From Chitinophaga sp. MM2321 (GTDB taxonomy: Bacteria > Bacteroidota > Bacteroidia > Chitinophagales > Chitinophagaceae), in NCBI RefSeq assembly GCF_964033635.1, contig NZ_OZ035533.1, positions 2,604,001 through 2,668,000 of the forward strand: a stretch of 64,000 nt of DNA. The letters run 5' to 3'. The notes beneath the pieces were generated by a model. That model was given only the letters and a program-made list of their open reading frames with translations. It did no database searches and was not told the DNA's origin. Positions 44,418 through 53,452 of this stretch are shown here, piece after piece. Position 1 is the first letter of the stretch, and every line of letters starts with the position of its first letter. Made by a program: the position numbers and the translations under genes.

Positions 44418-45950
44418 TTATTTAACTGCCACCAGGTAGGCAGGATCTTCCATAATATTTACATCGATCACGTCAGCAGCATTTTTCAGCAGCACGCGGC
44501 AATCCGGGCTGAGGTGGCGCAGGTGCAGCGTTTTACCTGCCAGACGGTATTTTTCCGTCAGCTTATTCAAGGCTTCTATGCCCGACATATCTGCTACCCT
44601 GCTATCTTTAAAATCGATGATCACTTCCTGTGGATCATTCCCTACATCAAATTTTTCGTTGAAAGCTGTTACGGATCCAAAGAACAGCGGACCATAAATT
44701 TCATAGTGCCGGATGCCGTGTTCGTCTGTATATTTTCTGGCGCGGATACGTTTGGCGCTTTCCCATGCAAATACGAGCGCGGAAATGATCACCCCGATTA
44801 ATACGGCCAGCGCCAGGTTATGCAGCCATACCGTAATAACAGCTACGAGTATCCCAATGATTACATCCTGTTTAGGCATTTTGTTGATGACCCGGAAGCT
44901 GGCCCATTCAAAAGTAGTGATAGCCACCATGATCATGACACCTACCAGTGCGGCCATCGGTACACGTTCTATTACCGGCGCACCGAAAAGCACCACCATG
45001 AGAATAGTGAGTGCCGCGATAATGCCCGACAAGCGGGCTTTGGCGCCGGCACCCAGGTTCACAAATGTTTGTGCAATCATAGCACAGCCACCCATGCCAA
45101 AGAAAAGGCCATTGAGGATATTGGCGCTACCCTGTGCAATACATTCCTTACTGCCATTGCCTTTGTTGCCTGTTATTTCATCTACGAGATTTAACGTGAG
45201 CAAACTTTCCGTCAACCCCACTCCTGCCATAATCAGTGCATAGGGAAAGATCACCTGTAACATCTCCAAAGTAAAAGGTACACTCGGCAGATGGAAAGGC
45301 GGAAACCCACCACTCACTGAGGCAATATCTTTTACCGTCCTGGTATCGATACCCAGTCCGAGTACAAGGCCAAACACCACGATGATAGCCACCAGCGATG
45401 CGGGGACGGCCTTTGTTATTTTAGGAAAGAATACAACGATAGCGATAGTTAATGCTACTAACCCGGTCATGATCCACAAAGGACTACCAGAAAGCCAGGT
45501 CAGTTCACCATTGGCCATGGTTTTAAACTGCCCGAACTGCGCCATAAAAATGATGACTGCCAACCCGTTTACAAATCCATACATCACCGGTTGTGGTACC
45601 AGCCGGATAAACTTGCCAAGCTTGAAAAGCCCTACTGCGGCCTGGAACACACCAGCCAGTATTACCGCCGCAAATACATATTCCAGTCCATGCGACTGCA
45701 TCAATGCGATGAGTACAACAGCTGTGGCACCCGCACCACCAGACACCATGCCCGGCCGGCCGCCAAAAAGAGCGGTCACCAATCCCATGATAAATGCAGC
45801 GTATAGTCCTACCAGTGGTGGGAAACCCGCTAATATGGCAAAAGAGAGCGACTCGGGGATCATGGTCATCGCGACCGTTAGTCCCGCCAGTACTTCTACT
45901 TTATAATCGACTTTTTGTGAAAAATTGAACAGCCCTGAAATAGGTTTCAT
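44418..45950 (-). CDS. SulP family anion transporter with STAS domain
   Basis: This transporter of about 510 residues has a SLC26/SulP membrane core (AMTMIPESLSFAILAGFPP near 30 and about 12-14 helices) and a C-terminal STAS domain (about 405-505, VIIDFKDSRVADMSGIEALN). It imports sulfate, bicarbonate or a related anion, probably with H+ or Na+. The first codon is ATG 45950. It is 74 bases upstream of map on the same strand, so the two might be co-transcribed. The exact anion cannot be told. Confidence 0.92.
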   Translation of the reverse strand: MKPISGLFNFSQKVDYKVEVLAGLTVAMTMIPESLSFAILAGFPPLVGLYAAFIMGLVTALFGGRPGMVSGGAGATAVVLIALMQSHGLEYVFAAVILAGVFQAAVGLFKLGKFIRLVPQPVMYGFVNGLAVIIFMAQFGQFKTMANGELTWLSGSPLWIMTGLVALTIAIVVFFPKITKAVPASLVAIIVVFGLVLGLGIDTRTVKDIASVSGGFPPFHLPSVPFTLEMLQVIFPYALIMAGVGLTESLLTLNLVDEITGNKGNGSKECIAQGSANILNGLFFGMGGCAMIAQTFVNLGAGAKARLSGIIAALTILMVVLFGAPVIERVPMAALVGVMIMVAITTFEWASFRVINKMPKQDVIIGILVAVITVWLHNLALAVLIGVIISALVFAWESAKRIRARKYTDEHGIRHYEIYGPLFFGSVTAFNEKFDVGNDPQEVIIDFKDSRVADMSGIEALNKLTEKYRLAGKTLHLRHLSPDCRVLLKNAADVIDVNIMEDPAYLVAVK

Positions 45951-46097
45951 CAAAACAAATAAATGGTGAAAGAGGGCGCAAAAGTAGTGAAATTCTGTGG
46001 CTATCGGGTATGGCAGTATAAATGATCACGTCGGACATGGATTATAATTTTCCGTTTAAAAAAATTATCTTTCTAATATGCTAAAACCGCGTTATGT

Positions 46098-47258
46098 ATG
46101 AGAATAATATCATTAATACTTCTTCTTGCAGGCTGTAGTCTTCACCTGTGCGCACAAAAGGCCGGTAATTTTAACGGGCTGGATATGAACCTGGGCAATC
46201 TGTACCGGTTGTCTGGTGCACAGACCCGCTCTATCAGTCCGGAAAATTTTACCGGCGAAAAGGGTAAAGGTGGCATGGCTACCCCGCAACAAAATGCAGC
46301 ACCGAATACCGCCAACGCCTCCCATGCCGCCAGGGAACTGGGACAAGGCTGGAAGGTAAACCCCTTTGTGGTGATCAAGCCGGGGCAAACTTTTACCATG
46401 GGTGAAATCAGTGGTTCAGGAGCTATCCAGCATATCTGGATGACACCTACCGGTGTGTGGCGTTATTCTATCCTCCGTATTTATTGGGATGATGAGAAAG
46501 AACCCTCCGTAGAATGTCCGGTGGGTGACTTCTTCGGCATGGGCTGGAATGAATATGCACCGCTTAATTCATTGCCGGTGACTGTAAACCCCGGCAGCGC
46601 CTTTAACTGTTACTGGGCGATGCCTTTCCGCAGAAAATGCCGCATTACGATGGAGAATATCAACACAGAACCGATGAACCTGTATTACCAGATCGACTAT
46701 ACGCTGACAGATGTACCCGATGATGCCGCCTATTTCCATGCACAGTTCCGCCGGGCCAATCCTAATACCACTTCTGATTATGTACTGGTAGATAATATCC
46801 GGGGAAAAGGACAATACGTAGGTACCTATATGGCTATGGGCGTGAATAATTCCGGCTGGTGGGGAGAAGGCGAAATCAAGTTTTTCATGGATGGAGATAC
46901 AAAATTCCCTACCATCTGTGGCACGGGTACAGAAGATTATTTCTGTGGTTCGTACAACTTTGACCGGGGAGGTAAATACACAGAATTCTGCACACCCTAT
47001 GCGGGCTTACACCAGGTAATCCGCCCGGACGGCACCTATAAAGCCAGGCAACGTTTTGGTATGTATCGCTGGCATATCATGGACCCGGTACGTTTCGACA
47101 AGGAGCTGAAAGTGACCATCCAGGACCTGGGATGGCGGCAAGGTGGGCGGTATCTGCAACAGAAATCCGATATTTCCTCTGTTGTATACTGGTATCAGAC
47201 AGAGCCACATCAGCCATTTCCGAAACTGCCATCCAGGGATGAGCTGGAAGTGAATTGA
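46098..47258 (+). CDS. Glycoside hydrolase family 172 (DUF2961) protein, secreted
   Basis: This protein of 386 residues has a signal peptide ending HLCAQ. The DUF2961/GH172 domain covers most of it: SGSGAIQHIWMTPTG, VECPVGDFFGMGWNEY, and the hallmark FPTICGTGTEDYFCGSY near residue 275. Characterised GH172 enzymes act on fructans or arabinofuranosides (difructose anhydride synthase, D-arabinanase-type enzymes). The substrate here is unknown, and no SusC/D pair or other glycosidase gene is adjacent. Confidence 0.9.
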   Translation: MRIISLILLLAGCSLHLCAQKAGNFNGLDMNLGNLYRLSGAQTRSISPENFTGEKGKGGMATPQQNAAPNTANASHAARELGQGWKVNPFVVIKPGQTFTMGEISGSGAIQHIWMTPTGVWRYSILRIYWDDEKEPSVECPVGDFFGMGWNEYAPLNSLPVTVNPGSAFNCYWAMPFRRKCRITMENINTEPMNLYYQIDYTLTDVPDDAAYFHAQFRRANPNTTSDYVLVDNIRGKGQYVGTYMAMGVNNSGWWGEGEIKFFMDGDTKFPTICGTGTEDYFCGSYNFDRGGKYTEFCTPYAGLHQVIRPDGTYKARQRFGMYRWHIMDPVRFDKELKVTIQDLGWRQGGRYLQQKSDISSVVYWYQTEPHQPFPKLPSRDELEVN

Positions 47259-47301
47259 TAAAATTCTTTTAGGACCGTTGATCTTTTTACCAATTCTGCT
47301 G

Positions 47302-47329
47302 TTGTATAAAAAAATAAGAACAATATTTG
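47302..47329 (+). promoter_or_regulatory. Candidate promoter of the mla operon
   Basis: TTG at 47302-47304 and AATATTTG at 47322-47329, 17 bases apart, resemble the Bacteroidota -33/-7 elements with one mismatch. The predicted start is near 47336, 50 bases before the mlaE ATG. Confidence 0.35.
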
Positions 47330-47385
47330 CATAATACTGAACCCACATTCATTCATTAGTTTAAGTAGCAGTTAAAAAACGGCAA

Positions 47386-48180
47386 ATGGATTCCAGCAAC
47401 GGGCAACCTGACAAACCATTTATATCGCTAAAAGTAGACGCCTTTTTCATCAGCGTTCATCACATCTTTTCATTCGTAGCCCGTTTTTTCCGGGAAGCAT
47501 GCCGGCTGCCATTTGAGCGTCGGGAATTTACCCGGCAGTGCTACCAGGTGGGATATAAGTCCCTTGCACTTATCAGCCTCACCGGATTCATTACAGGGCT
47601 GGTGTTTACTAAACAATCACGTCCTTCGCTGGCTGAATTCGGCGCTACCTCCTGGCTGCCTTCGCTCATCGCGATAGCCATTATCCGGGCGCTGGCCCCA
47701 TTGGTAACGGCGCTGATCTGCGCAGGTAAAATAGGTTCCGGTATCGGTGCAGAACTCGGCTCCATGAAAGTAACAGAACAGATTGATGCGATGGAAGTAT
47801 CGGCGATCAACCCGTTTAAATTTCTCGTGGTAACCCGTGTACTGGCTACTACCGTATGCTTACCGATATTGATGGCTTATACGGCGCTTGTTGGCTTACT
47901 GGGGTCTTATCTTGATGTACACCTGAATGAACAGTTAAGCCTCACCGCCTTTTTCATGAAAGCTTTTAATGACATTACCTTCCTGGATCTGGGCGCCTCC
48001 ACCTTTAAAGCCATGGTGTATGGTTTTACTATTGGTATCGTAAGTTGTTACCAGGGATATAATGCAAAACAAGGCACACAGGGCGTAGGTAAAGCTGCCA
48101 ACATTTCGGTGGTAATATCCATGTTCCTGATTTTTATTGAAGAAGTAATTATAGTACAGGTAGTAAATTCTGTGAGATAG
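47386..48180 (+). CDS. mlaE: MlaE-type ABC lipid-transport permease
   Basis: This permease of 264 residues has the MlaE fold: an amphipathic N-terminal helix, then LISLTGFITGLVFTKQ, a coupling region IGSGIGAELGSMKVTEQIDAMEV (split here as IGSGIGAELGSMKVT and QIDAMEVSAIN), and four to five helices. MlaE works with MlaF and MlaD to move phospholipids between the membranes of the envelope. It is the first gene of a tightly packed three-gene operon. Confidence 0.93.
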   Translation: MDSSNGQPDKPFISLKVDAFFISVHHIFSFVARFFREACRLPFERREFTRQCYQVGYKSLALISLTGFITGLVFTKQSRPSLAEFGATSWLPSLIAIAIIRALAPLVTALICAGKIGSGIGAELGSMKVTEQIDAMEVSAINPFKFLVVTRVLATTVCLPILMAYTALVGLLGSYLDVHLNEQLSLTAFFMKAFNDITFLDLGASTFKAMVYGFTIGIVSCYQGYNAKQGTQGVGKAANISVVISMFLIFIEEVIIVQVVNSVR

Positions 48181-48181
48181 T

Positions 48182-48955
48182 ATGAAACAACGCAACGCAG
48201 AAATAGATATGAACGATGTAGTGATCTCTATAAAAGATCTCTATAAATCATTCGGTAACAATCATGTACTACGTGGAGTGAACATGGACGTACACAAGGG
48301 AGAAAACGTAGTGGTACTCGGCCGTTCGGGTACCGGTAAATCCGTGCTGATCAAAATCATCGTAGGATTGCTACATCCCGATGCCGGAACGGTAAATGTA
48401 TTGGGACAGGAAGTGAGCACACTGAAAAGCGCAGAGCTGCGCGAGCTGCGGATGCAGGTGGGCTTCTCCTTTCAGAGCAGCGCATTGTATGATAGTATGA
48501 CGGTAGGTGAAAACCTGGCTTTCCCCCTGAGAAGAAATAACAAGAATATCAGCAACGACCAGGTACGGAGAATGGTAGATATTGTACTGGAAGCAGTAGG
48601 GCTTTCACAATCACTGAACCAGTTGCCGGCAGAACTTTCCGGCGGACAACGGAAACGCATAGGTATTGCCCGTACCCTCATTCTGAAGCCGCAGATCATG
48701 TTATATGATGAACCTACCGCCGGTCTTGACCCCATAACGTGTACAGAAATCAACAACCTGATCAATGAAGTACAACGCCGGTTCAATACAAGCTCCATCA
48801 TCATCACACATGACCTCACCTGCGCAAAAGAAACAGGCGATAGCATTGCGGTGATGCAGGAAGGTAAATTTGTAGCACAGGGCTCTTTTGATGAAGTATT
48901 TGAAAAACAGAATGACCTGATCAAAAGTTTTTATCAATATAATTTCATACAGTAA
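48182..48955 (+). CDS. mlaF: MlaF-type ABC ATPase
   Basis: The protein has 257 residues, with Walker A GRSGTGKSVLIK (about 50-61), Q-loop in GFSFQSSALYDSM, signature LSGGQRKRIGIARTL, Walker B QIMLYDEPTAGLDP and H-loop in IIITHDL. It belongs to the MlaF/Ttg2A group. It starts one base after the mlaE stop; MNDVV at codon 10 is an alternative start. It energises MlaE-MlaD lipid transport. Confidence 0.95.
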   Translation: MKQRNAEIDMNDVVISIKDLYKSFGNNHVLRGVNMDVHKGENVVVLGRSGTGKSVLIKIIVGLLHPDAGTVNVLGQEVSTLKSAELRELRMQVGFSFQSSALYDSMTVGENLAFPLRRNNKNISNDQVRRMVDIVLEAVGLSQSLNQLPAELSGGQRKRIGIARTLILKPQIMLYDEPTAGLDPITCTEINNLINEVQRRFNTSSIIITHDLTCAKETGDSIAVMQEGKFVAQGSFDEVFEKQNDLIKSFYQYNFIQ

Positions 48956-48958
48956 CCT

Positions 48959-49942
48959 ATGAGTAAGGAAAGCAACAAACGGACAGTCATTGTAGGCATA
49001 TTTGTTTTCATCGGGTTGGTCATCTTTATTGTAGGCATTCTCGTTCTCGGCGGGCAACGGAAAACATTTGTAAAGTCGCTCCGGGTGAGCGCCCTGTTCC
49101 ATGATGTGAACGGACTGGCCGCCGGTAACAACGTCTGGTATTCCGGTGTAAAAATCGGAACAGTGAAAAAGATCACATTTGTAAAACTGGATGAGATAGA
49201 AGTGGTGATGAACATCGACAAAAGTTCCCGCCAGTTTATTCATAAAGATGTGAAAGCCAAAGTAGGCTCTGATGGCCTGGTAGGCAACAAGATCGTCATT
49301 CTTTCCGGCGGTACGGATAAAGTACCATCTATTGAAGATGGAGATGTACTGATCGTAGAACCCGCACTGAGCCCCGATAACATCATGGCTACCTTACAGG
49401 TGAATAATGAAAACCTGGTGGAGATAACCGGTAACCTGAAACTGATCACTAAAAAGATAGTAGACGGACAAGGCACCATTGGCAAGCTGATGACAGATGA
49501 ATCGATGTACAACAATCTGCAGGCAACCATGGTTACCTTAAAAGCTACTGCTGGTAATACGCAACGCTTAACGGATGGTCTGGCTGATTATGCAGCCAAG
49601 TTACAAACCAAGGGATCGCTGGCCAACGACATCATCACCGACACCCTGGTATTTAACCATCTGCGGACAACCGTGTCACAGATGGAAGAAGCCATGCAAA
49701 AAGCAAATGGTGTGGTAGCGGATCTCAAACGTGCCAGTAGCAGCATCAGCGAGAACATCACCAGTGACCAGTCACCCGCCGGCGTGTTATTACATGACCA
49801 GGAATCAGCAGAAGGATTAAAGAAGATCATCAGCAACCTGGAATCCAGTACCTCCAAACTGGATCAGAATATGGAAGCACTGAAACATAATTTTTTATTC
49901 AGGGGATATTTCAGGAAGCAAGCGAAACGGAACAAGGATTAA
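48959..49942 (+). CDS. mlaD: MlaD/MCE-domain lipid-binding protein
   Basis: The protein has 327 residues. One N-terminal membrane anchor (VGIFVFIGLVIFIVGILVLG) is followed by an MCE domain (about 38-115, VSALFHDVNGLAAGNNVWYS and GLVGNKIVILSGG) and a long helical C-terminal tail (about 150-310, rich in coiled-coil-like segments such as ISNLESSTSKLDQNMEALK). MCE rings bind phospholipid in the periplasm. The tail is longer than in E. coli MlaD and could bridge the periplasm. MlaB and MlaC genes are not present. The stop codon lies inside the arm of a perfect 48-bp hairpin. Confidence 0.92.
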   Translation: MSKESNKRTVIVGIFVFIGLVIFIVGILVLGGQRKTFVKSLRVSALFHDVNGLAAGNNVWYSGVKIGTVKKITFVKLDEIEVVMNIDKSSRQFIHKDVKAKVGSDGLVGNKIVILSGGTDKVPSIEDGDVLIVEPALSPDNIMATLQVNNENLVEITGNLKLITKKIVDGQGTIGKLMTDESMYNNLQATMVTLKATAGNTQRLTDGLADYAAKLQTKGSLANDIITDTLVFNHLRTTVSQMEEAMQKANGVVADLKRASSSISENITSDQSPAGVLLHDQESAEGLKKIISNLESSTSKLDQNMEALKHNFLFRGYFRKQAKRNKD

Positions 49943-50068
49943 AGGATGAATAGGATTTATAAGATGGGTGTTTTGTTGTTTGATTATGAAAACACAAATT
50001 ATTATTGTAATTAATAATTACAAACAACAAAACACCCATCTTATAAATCCTATTCATCCTTTAATCCT
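49935..50068. terminator. Perfect 48-bp inverted repeat between convergent genes
   Basis: Arms 49935-49982 and 50021-50068 are exact reverse complements around a 38-base loop that itself holds an AT-rich stem. The left arm includes the mlaD stop codon (49940-49942). The right arm ends 4 bases before the convergent YhcH-type gene's stop. Probable bidirectional terminator of unusual length. Confidence 0.82.
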
Positions 50069-50072
50069 GGTC

Positions 50073-50525
50073 TCAGACGCTTATTTTGATGACCACCTTT
50101 TTTACCATAGATGGTTTATCAGCCATGAGGTTTGGCATATGAAGATCTGTAGGAAAAAAGACGCCGAAACTGTTTTGTTCCAGTTTTGAGAAAAATACCG
50201 GTCTTTCCGCAAAGAGCATATAATCATCTGCATCACTGTAAGCTTTGGAAGGTGTTTTCTGGTGCAGAAAATCGTGTCCGACAAGCTCCTCTCCTTTTAC
50301 GATATACTGGATATCGATATATTTTTTATGTGCTTCCATTTGCTCTGTGGCAGCATCTACCGTTTCATATTCGTTGACGATGGCAAAAATATTTGTTCCG
50401 TCAATTTCATACCGGCCTTTTTCCAGGCTGGAAAAATCTGTTTGTGCCAGGTATTCAAAAGCCTTTATAAATTTAAGACCTAAGCGGTAGTACAGATGGG
50501 CATTATCTAATGAATCAATTATCAT
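50073..50525 (-). CDS. YhcH/YjgK/YiaL (DUF386) family protein
   Basis: The protein has 150 residues with a cupin-like fold and family motifs: LEKGRYEIDGTNIFAIVNEY (about 36-55), EAHKKYIDIQYIVKGEE (about 64-80, with the conserved His/Asp metal site) and FGVFFPTDLHMPNLM (about 121-135). Members are linked to sialic-acid or other sugar catabolism and are sometimes annotated as beta-galactosidase beta subunit. No sugar operon is adjacent, so the substrate remains open. Confidence 0.92.
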   Translation of the reverse strand: MIIDSLDNAHLYYRLGLKFIKAFEYLAQTDFSSLEKGRYEIDGTNIFAIVNEYETVDAATEQMEAHKKYIDIQYIVKGEELVGHDFLHQKTPSKAYSDADDYMLFAERPVFFSKLEQNSFGVFFPTDLHMPNLMADKPSMVKKVVIKISV

Positions 50526-50611
50526 GGGAGATAAGATCTAAATTAATTTGCGGTCAAAGGTAATCAGAAAAGATAGAATAAAGGAAGATAGCTATTGAAT
50601 AACCCTTACCC

Positions 50612-51382
50612 CTATACGATGGTTACTTTGATCCCCATATCTTCCATGGCCTTCAGCGTATGAGGAGAGATCCCTTTATCAGTAATGATTTCGTCGATAT
50701 CTTCCATGCCACAGATCCTGCCAAAGCCTCTTTTACCAAACTTACCGGAATCCGCCAGTACAATAATTTTTTGCACGGTGGCAATCATTTTCTGATTCAG
50801 GTGGGCTTCCATCATGTTGCTGGTAGTAAGACCAAACTCAATATCAATACCATCTACACCGAGAAACAATTTGCTGCAGGAGAAGTCGTCCAGTATCTTT
50901 TCAGCATAGTAACCTGTTACGGAAGATGAGCTGCTGCGCAGTTGTCCGCCTAACTGGATCACTTCAATATCGGGATAGCGGAGCAGTTCCAGCGCCACGT
51001 TGAGCGCACCGGTGATAACGGTTAAATGGCCTTTGGGGTGAATATGCCGGGCCAATGCCTGTACAGATGTACCTGAAGCGATGATGATGGCATCATTTGC
51101 AGCAATCAGTGCAGCGGCAGCCTGGCCTATACTATTCTTCTCTTCACGCCGGATGTTTTCCTTTTCATTTACCGGCTTATCATTCGTGTAGGGGTTATGT
51201 ACGGTAGCGCCGCCATGTGAGCGGAATAACAGCGCCTTATCTTCCAGGAGCTTCAGGTCTTTTCGTATCGTTACACCTGATACATCGAGTTCTTTACACA
51301 GGTCAAGCACATTTACATATCCTTTTTCTTCCAGTTTGTCCAGGATAAACTTGTGGCGTTCAGCAATATTGATCATTGACAT
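50612..51382 (-). CDS. glpR: DeoR/GlpR-type transcriptional repressor
   Basis: The protein has 256 residues. It has an N-terminal DeoR helix-turn-helix (about 6-60, VNVLDLCKELDVSGVTIRKD, then LLFRSHGGATVHNPY) and a C-terminal sugar-phosphate sensor domain (DAIIIASGTSVQALARHI, KLFLGVDGIDIEFGLTT, VLADSGKFGKRGF). Divergent placement 385 bases from glpD strongly suggests a GlpR repressor responding to glycerol 3-phosphate. The symbol rests on context. A direct repeat in the gap may be its operator. Confidence 0.85.
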   Translation of the reverse strand: MSMINIAERHKFILDKLEEKGYVNVLDLCKELDVSGVTIRKDLKLLEDKALLFRSHGGATVHNPYTNDKPVNEKENIRREEKNSIGQAAAALIAANDAIIIASGTSVQALARHIHPKGHLTVITGALNVALELLRYPDIEVIQLGGQLRSSSSSVTGYYAEKILDDFSCSKLFLGVDGIDIEFGLTTSNMMEAHLNQKMIATVQKIIVLADSGKFGKRGFGRICGMEDIDEIITDKGISPHTLKAMEDMGIKVTIV

Positions 51383-51450
51383 ATCTCATAAAATTAACGT
51401 ATTAAAATCTATACACAAGGGAATTGTTGTTGACTTTCAGGTATCACTCA

Positions 51451-51492
51451 TATAGCTACAAGTTGCTTTCAATTAATTACTTATAGCTACAA
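51451..51492. repeat. Pair of 11-bp direct repeats, candidate GlpR operator
   Basis: TATAGCTACAA occurs at 51451-51461 and again at 51482-51492. The 31-base phase puts both copies on the same face of the helix, as expected for a repressor bound as a dimer of dimers. The link with the repressor is inferred from position. Confidence 0.5.
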
Positions 51493-51678
51493 AAAAAGAT
51501 TAGCAATCTCTTTATTTTCAATTTTCGAAATATAATATTACAACAATACGAAAGCCAATTTCTACTGCTATTATATCTAAATTAATATAATTACCTAATA
51601 ATCAGCTGATTGTTGCCAAATAATTAATTTTCTTTTCTTTCATCCAAAAAATTTCTTTTTTTTCACATTATTTTATAC

Positions 51679-51713
51679 TTTGGTTTCGATTTGTTTTCTT
51701 TTCTTTTATTTTG
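51679..51713 (+). promoter_or_regulatory. Candidate promoter of the glp operon
   Basis: TTTG at 51679-51682 and TTATTTTG at 51706-51713, 23 bases apart, resemble Bacteroidota -33 and -7 elements with one mismatch. The start would be near 51720, about 47 bases before the glpD ATG. Confidence 0.3.
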
Positions 51714-51766
51714 CAGGCAATCTAAAGATAAGTTGAAAGAATTCAAAAGAGACATAAAGCAATAAA

Positions 51767-53371
51767 ATGAACAGGAAGGAATTTGTAAAAAACATCAGAT
51801 CGGCTCCAGGTCAGTACTGGGATATGATCATTATCGGCGGAGGGGCTACTGGTCTGGGTATAGCGATGGATGCGGCCACCCGCGGATACAGAACGTTATT
51901 ACTGGAACAGGCGGATTTTGCAAAAGGCACTTCCAGCCGCAGCACCAAACTGGTACATGGAGGCGTGCGTTACCTGGCACAGGGCGATGTAGCCCTGGTG
52001 CGTGAAGCTTTATATGAAAGAGGGTTACTGTTACAAAACGCCCCACACCTGGCGCACAACCAGCAATTCATTATCCCGCACTATAGTTGGTGGCAGGGCC
52101 CCTTCTATACTATTGGCTTAAAAGTATACGACCTGCTTTCCGGTCGCCTGAGCCTCGGCAGATCAAAACATATCAGCAAAGCTGAAGCTATTAAAAGGTT
52201 GCCTACCATCCGGCCCGAAGGACTCAAAGGAGGAATTGTTTATCATGATGGTCAGTTTGATGACGCCAGGCTGGCGATCAACATTGCACAAACGGCTGCT
52301 GAAGGCGGCGCCGTACTCCTGAATTATTTCAAAGTAAATGGTTTACTGAAACAATCCAATGGCAGGATCAATGGTGTAAAAGCGCAGGACCTGGAAACAG
52401 GAGAAACCTATTCCCTGTCTGCCCGCACCGTTATTAATGCTACCGGCGTATTCGTTGATGAAATTCTTCAGCTGGATAATCCCGCCGCCCGCCGCATGGT
52501 AAAACCCAGTCAGGGTGTACACCTGGTACTGGACAGCGCATTCCTGGACAGCGACAGTGCCATCATGATTCCGAAAACACCGGACGGCAGGGTACTCTTC
52601 GCCGTACCATGGCATGGCAAAGTACTGCTGGGCACCACAGATACACCGCTGGATGACCACAGCATGGAACCAATCGCACTGGAAGAGGAAATCAATTTCA
52701 TCCTCGAAACAGCCGCCAAATACCTGTCACGCCCACCTTCCCGTGCGGATGTGCGCAGTGTGTTTGCAGGTCTGCGCCCACTCGCAGCACCACAAAAAAG
52801 TACCGGCAGCACCAAAGAGATCTCCCGCAGCCATAAGATACTGGTAGCGCCTTCCGGCCTGATCACCATCACCGGCGGTAAATGGACCACCTTCCGCAGA
52901 ATGGCAGAAGATACGGTAGATGAAGCCATCAAAACAGGTGGCATCCCTCCTGCCAAGTGCCAGACCAAAGATTTGCACATACACGGTTACCAGCTGCAAC
53001 CATCTGCTACGGAACCATTAAATGTATATGGCAGCGATGCTACGATGCTGAAAGCATTCATTTCCTTGTTTCCTGAACTGAACCATCAACTACACCCGCG
53101 CCTGCCCTATATCAAAGCACAGGTAATATGGGCAGTACGGCATGAGATGGCCCGCACAGTGGAAGATACGCTTGCACGGCGCTTAAGGGCCTTGTTCCTC
53201 GATGCAGCCGCAGCTATTGACATGGCGCCATCTGTGGCCGCACTCATGGCGGAGGAAATGGGCAAAGACGAGGAATGGCAAAAAGCACAGGTGAAAGAAT
53301 TTACAGCCATGGCGCAACATTATCTATTAAATAATAACAGCGCGCATGAACAGATGCGTGTAACGGCATAG
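51767..53371 (+). CDS. glpD: FAD-dependent glycerol-3-phosphate dehydrogenase
   Basis: At 534 residues it matches aerobic GlpD. The FAD-binding N terminus reads DMIIIGGGATGLGIAMDAA (about 19-37), followed by TSSRSTKLVHGGVRYL, the substrate-site GLRPLAAPQ and ITGGKWTTFRRMAEDTVD. A C-terminal helical domain (QVIWAVRHEMARTVEDTLARR) completes it. It oxidises glycerol 3-phosphate to dihydroxyacetone phosphate and passes electrons to quinone at the inner membrane. First gene of the glp operon. Confidence 0.96.
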   Translation: MNRKEFVKNIRSAPGQYWDMIIIGGGATGLGIAMDAATRGYRTLLLEQADFAKGTSSRSTKLVHGGVRYLAQGDVALVREALYERGLLLQNAPHLAHNQQFIIPHYSWWQGPFYTIGLKVYDLLSGRLSLGRSKHISKAEAIKRLPTIRPEGLKGGIVYHDGQFDDARLAINIAQTAAEGGAVLLNYFKVNGLLKQSNGRINGVKAQDLETGETYSLSARTVINATGVFVDEILQLDNPAARRMVKPSQGVHLVLDSAFLDSDSAIMIPKTPDGRVLFAVPWHGKVLLGTTDTPLDDHSMEPIALEEEINFILETAAKYLSRPPSRADVRSVFAGLRPLAAPQKSTGSTKEISRSHKILVAPSGLITITGGKWTTFRRMAEDTVDEAIKTGGIPPAKCQTKDLHIHGYQLQPSATEPLNVYGSDATMLKAFISLFPELNHQLHPRLPYIKAQVIWAVRHEMARTVEDTLARRLRALFLDAAAAIDMAPSVAALMAEEMGKDEEWQKAQVKEFTAMAQHYLLNNNSAHEQMRVTA

Positions 53372-53452
53372 CATAAACGAAGTTTAGTTATCATGACTAA
53401 TTCCACCAACAAAACCAGGTACTGATTAAATCCACGTAGAAAAAGGAAAAAC

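Larger units (their letters stand above)
51383..51766. other. Regulatory region between glpR and glpD
   Basis: This very AT-rich gap of 384 bases lies between divergent genes. It holds an 11-bp direct repeat TATAGCTACAA at 51451-51461 and 51482-51492 (31 bases apart, about three helical turns) and a candidate promoter nearer glpD. No RNA gene or ORF was recognised. Confidence 0.6.
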
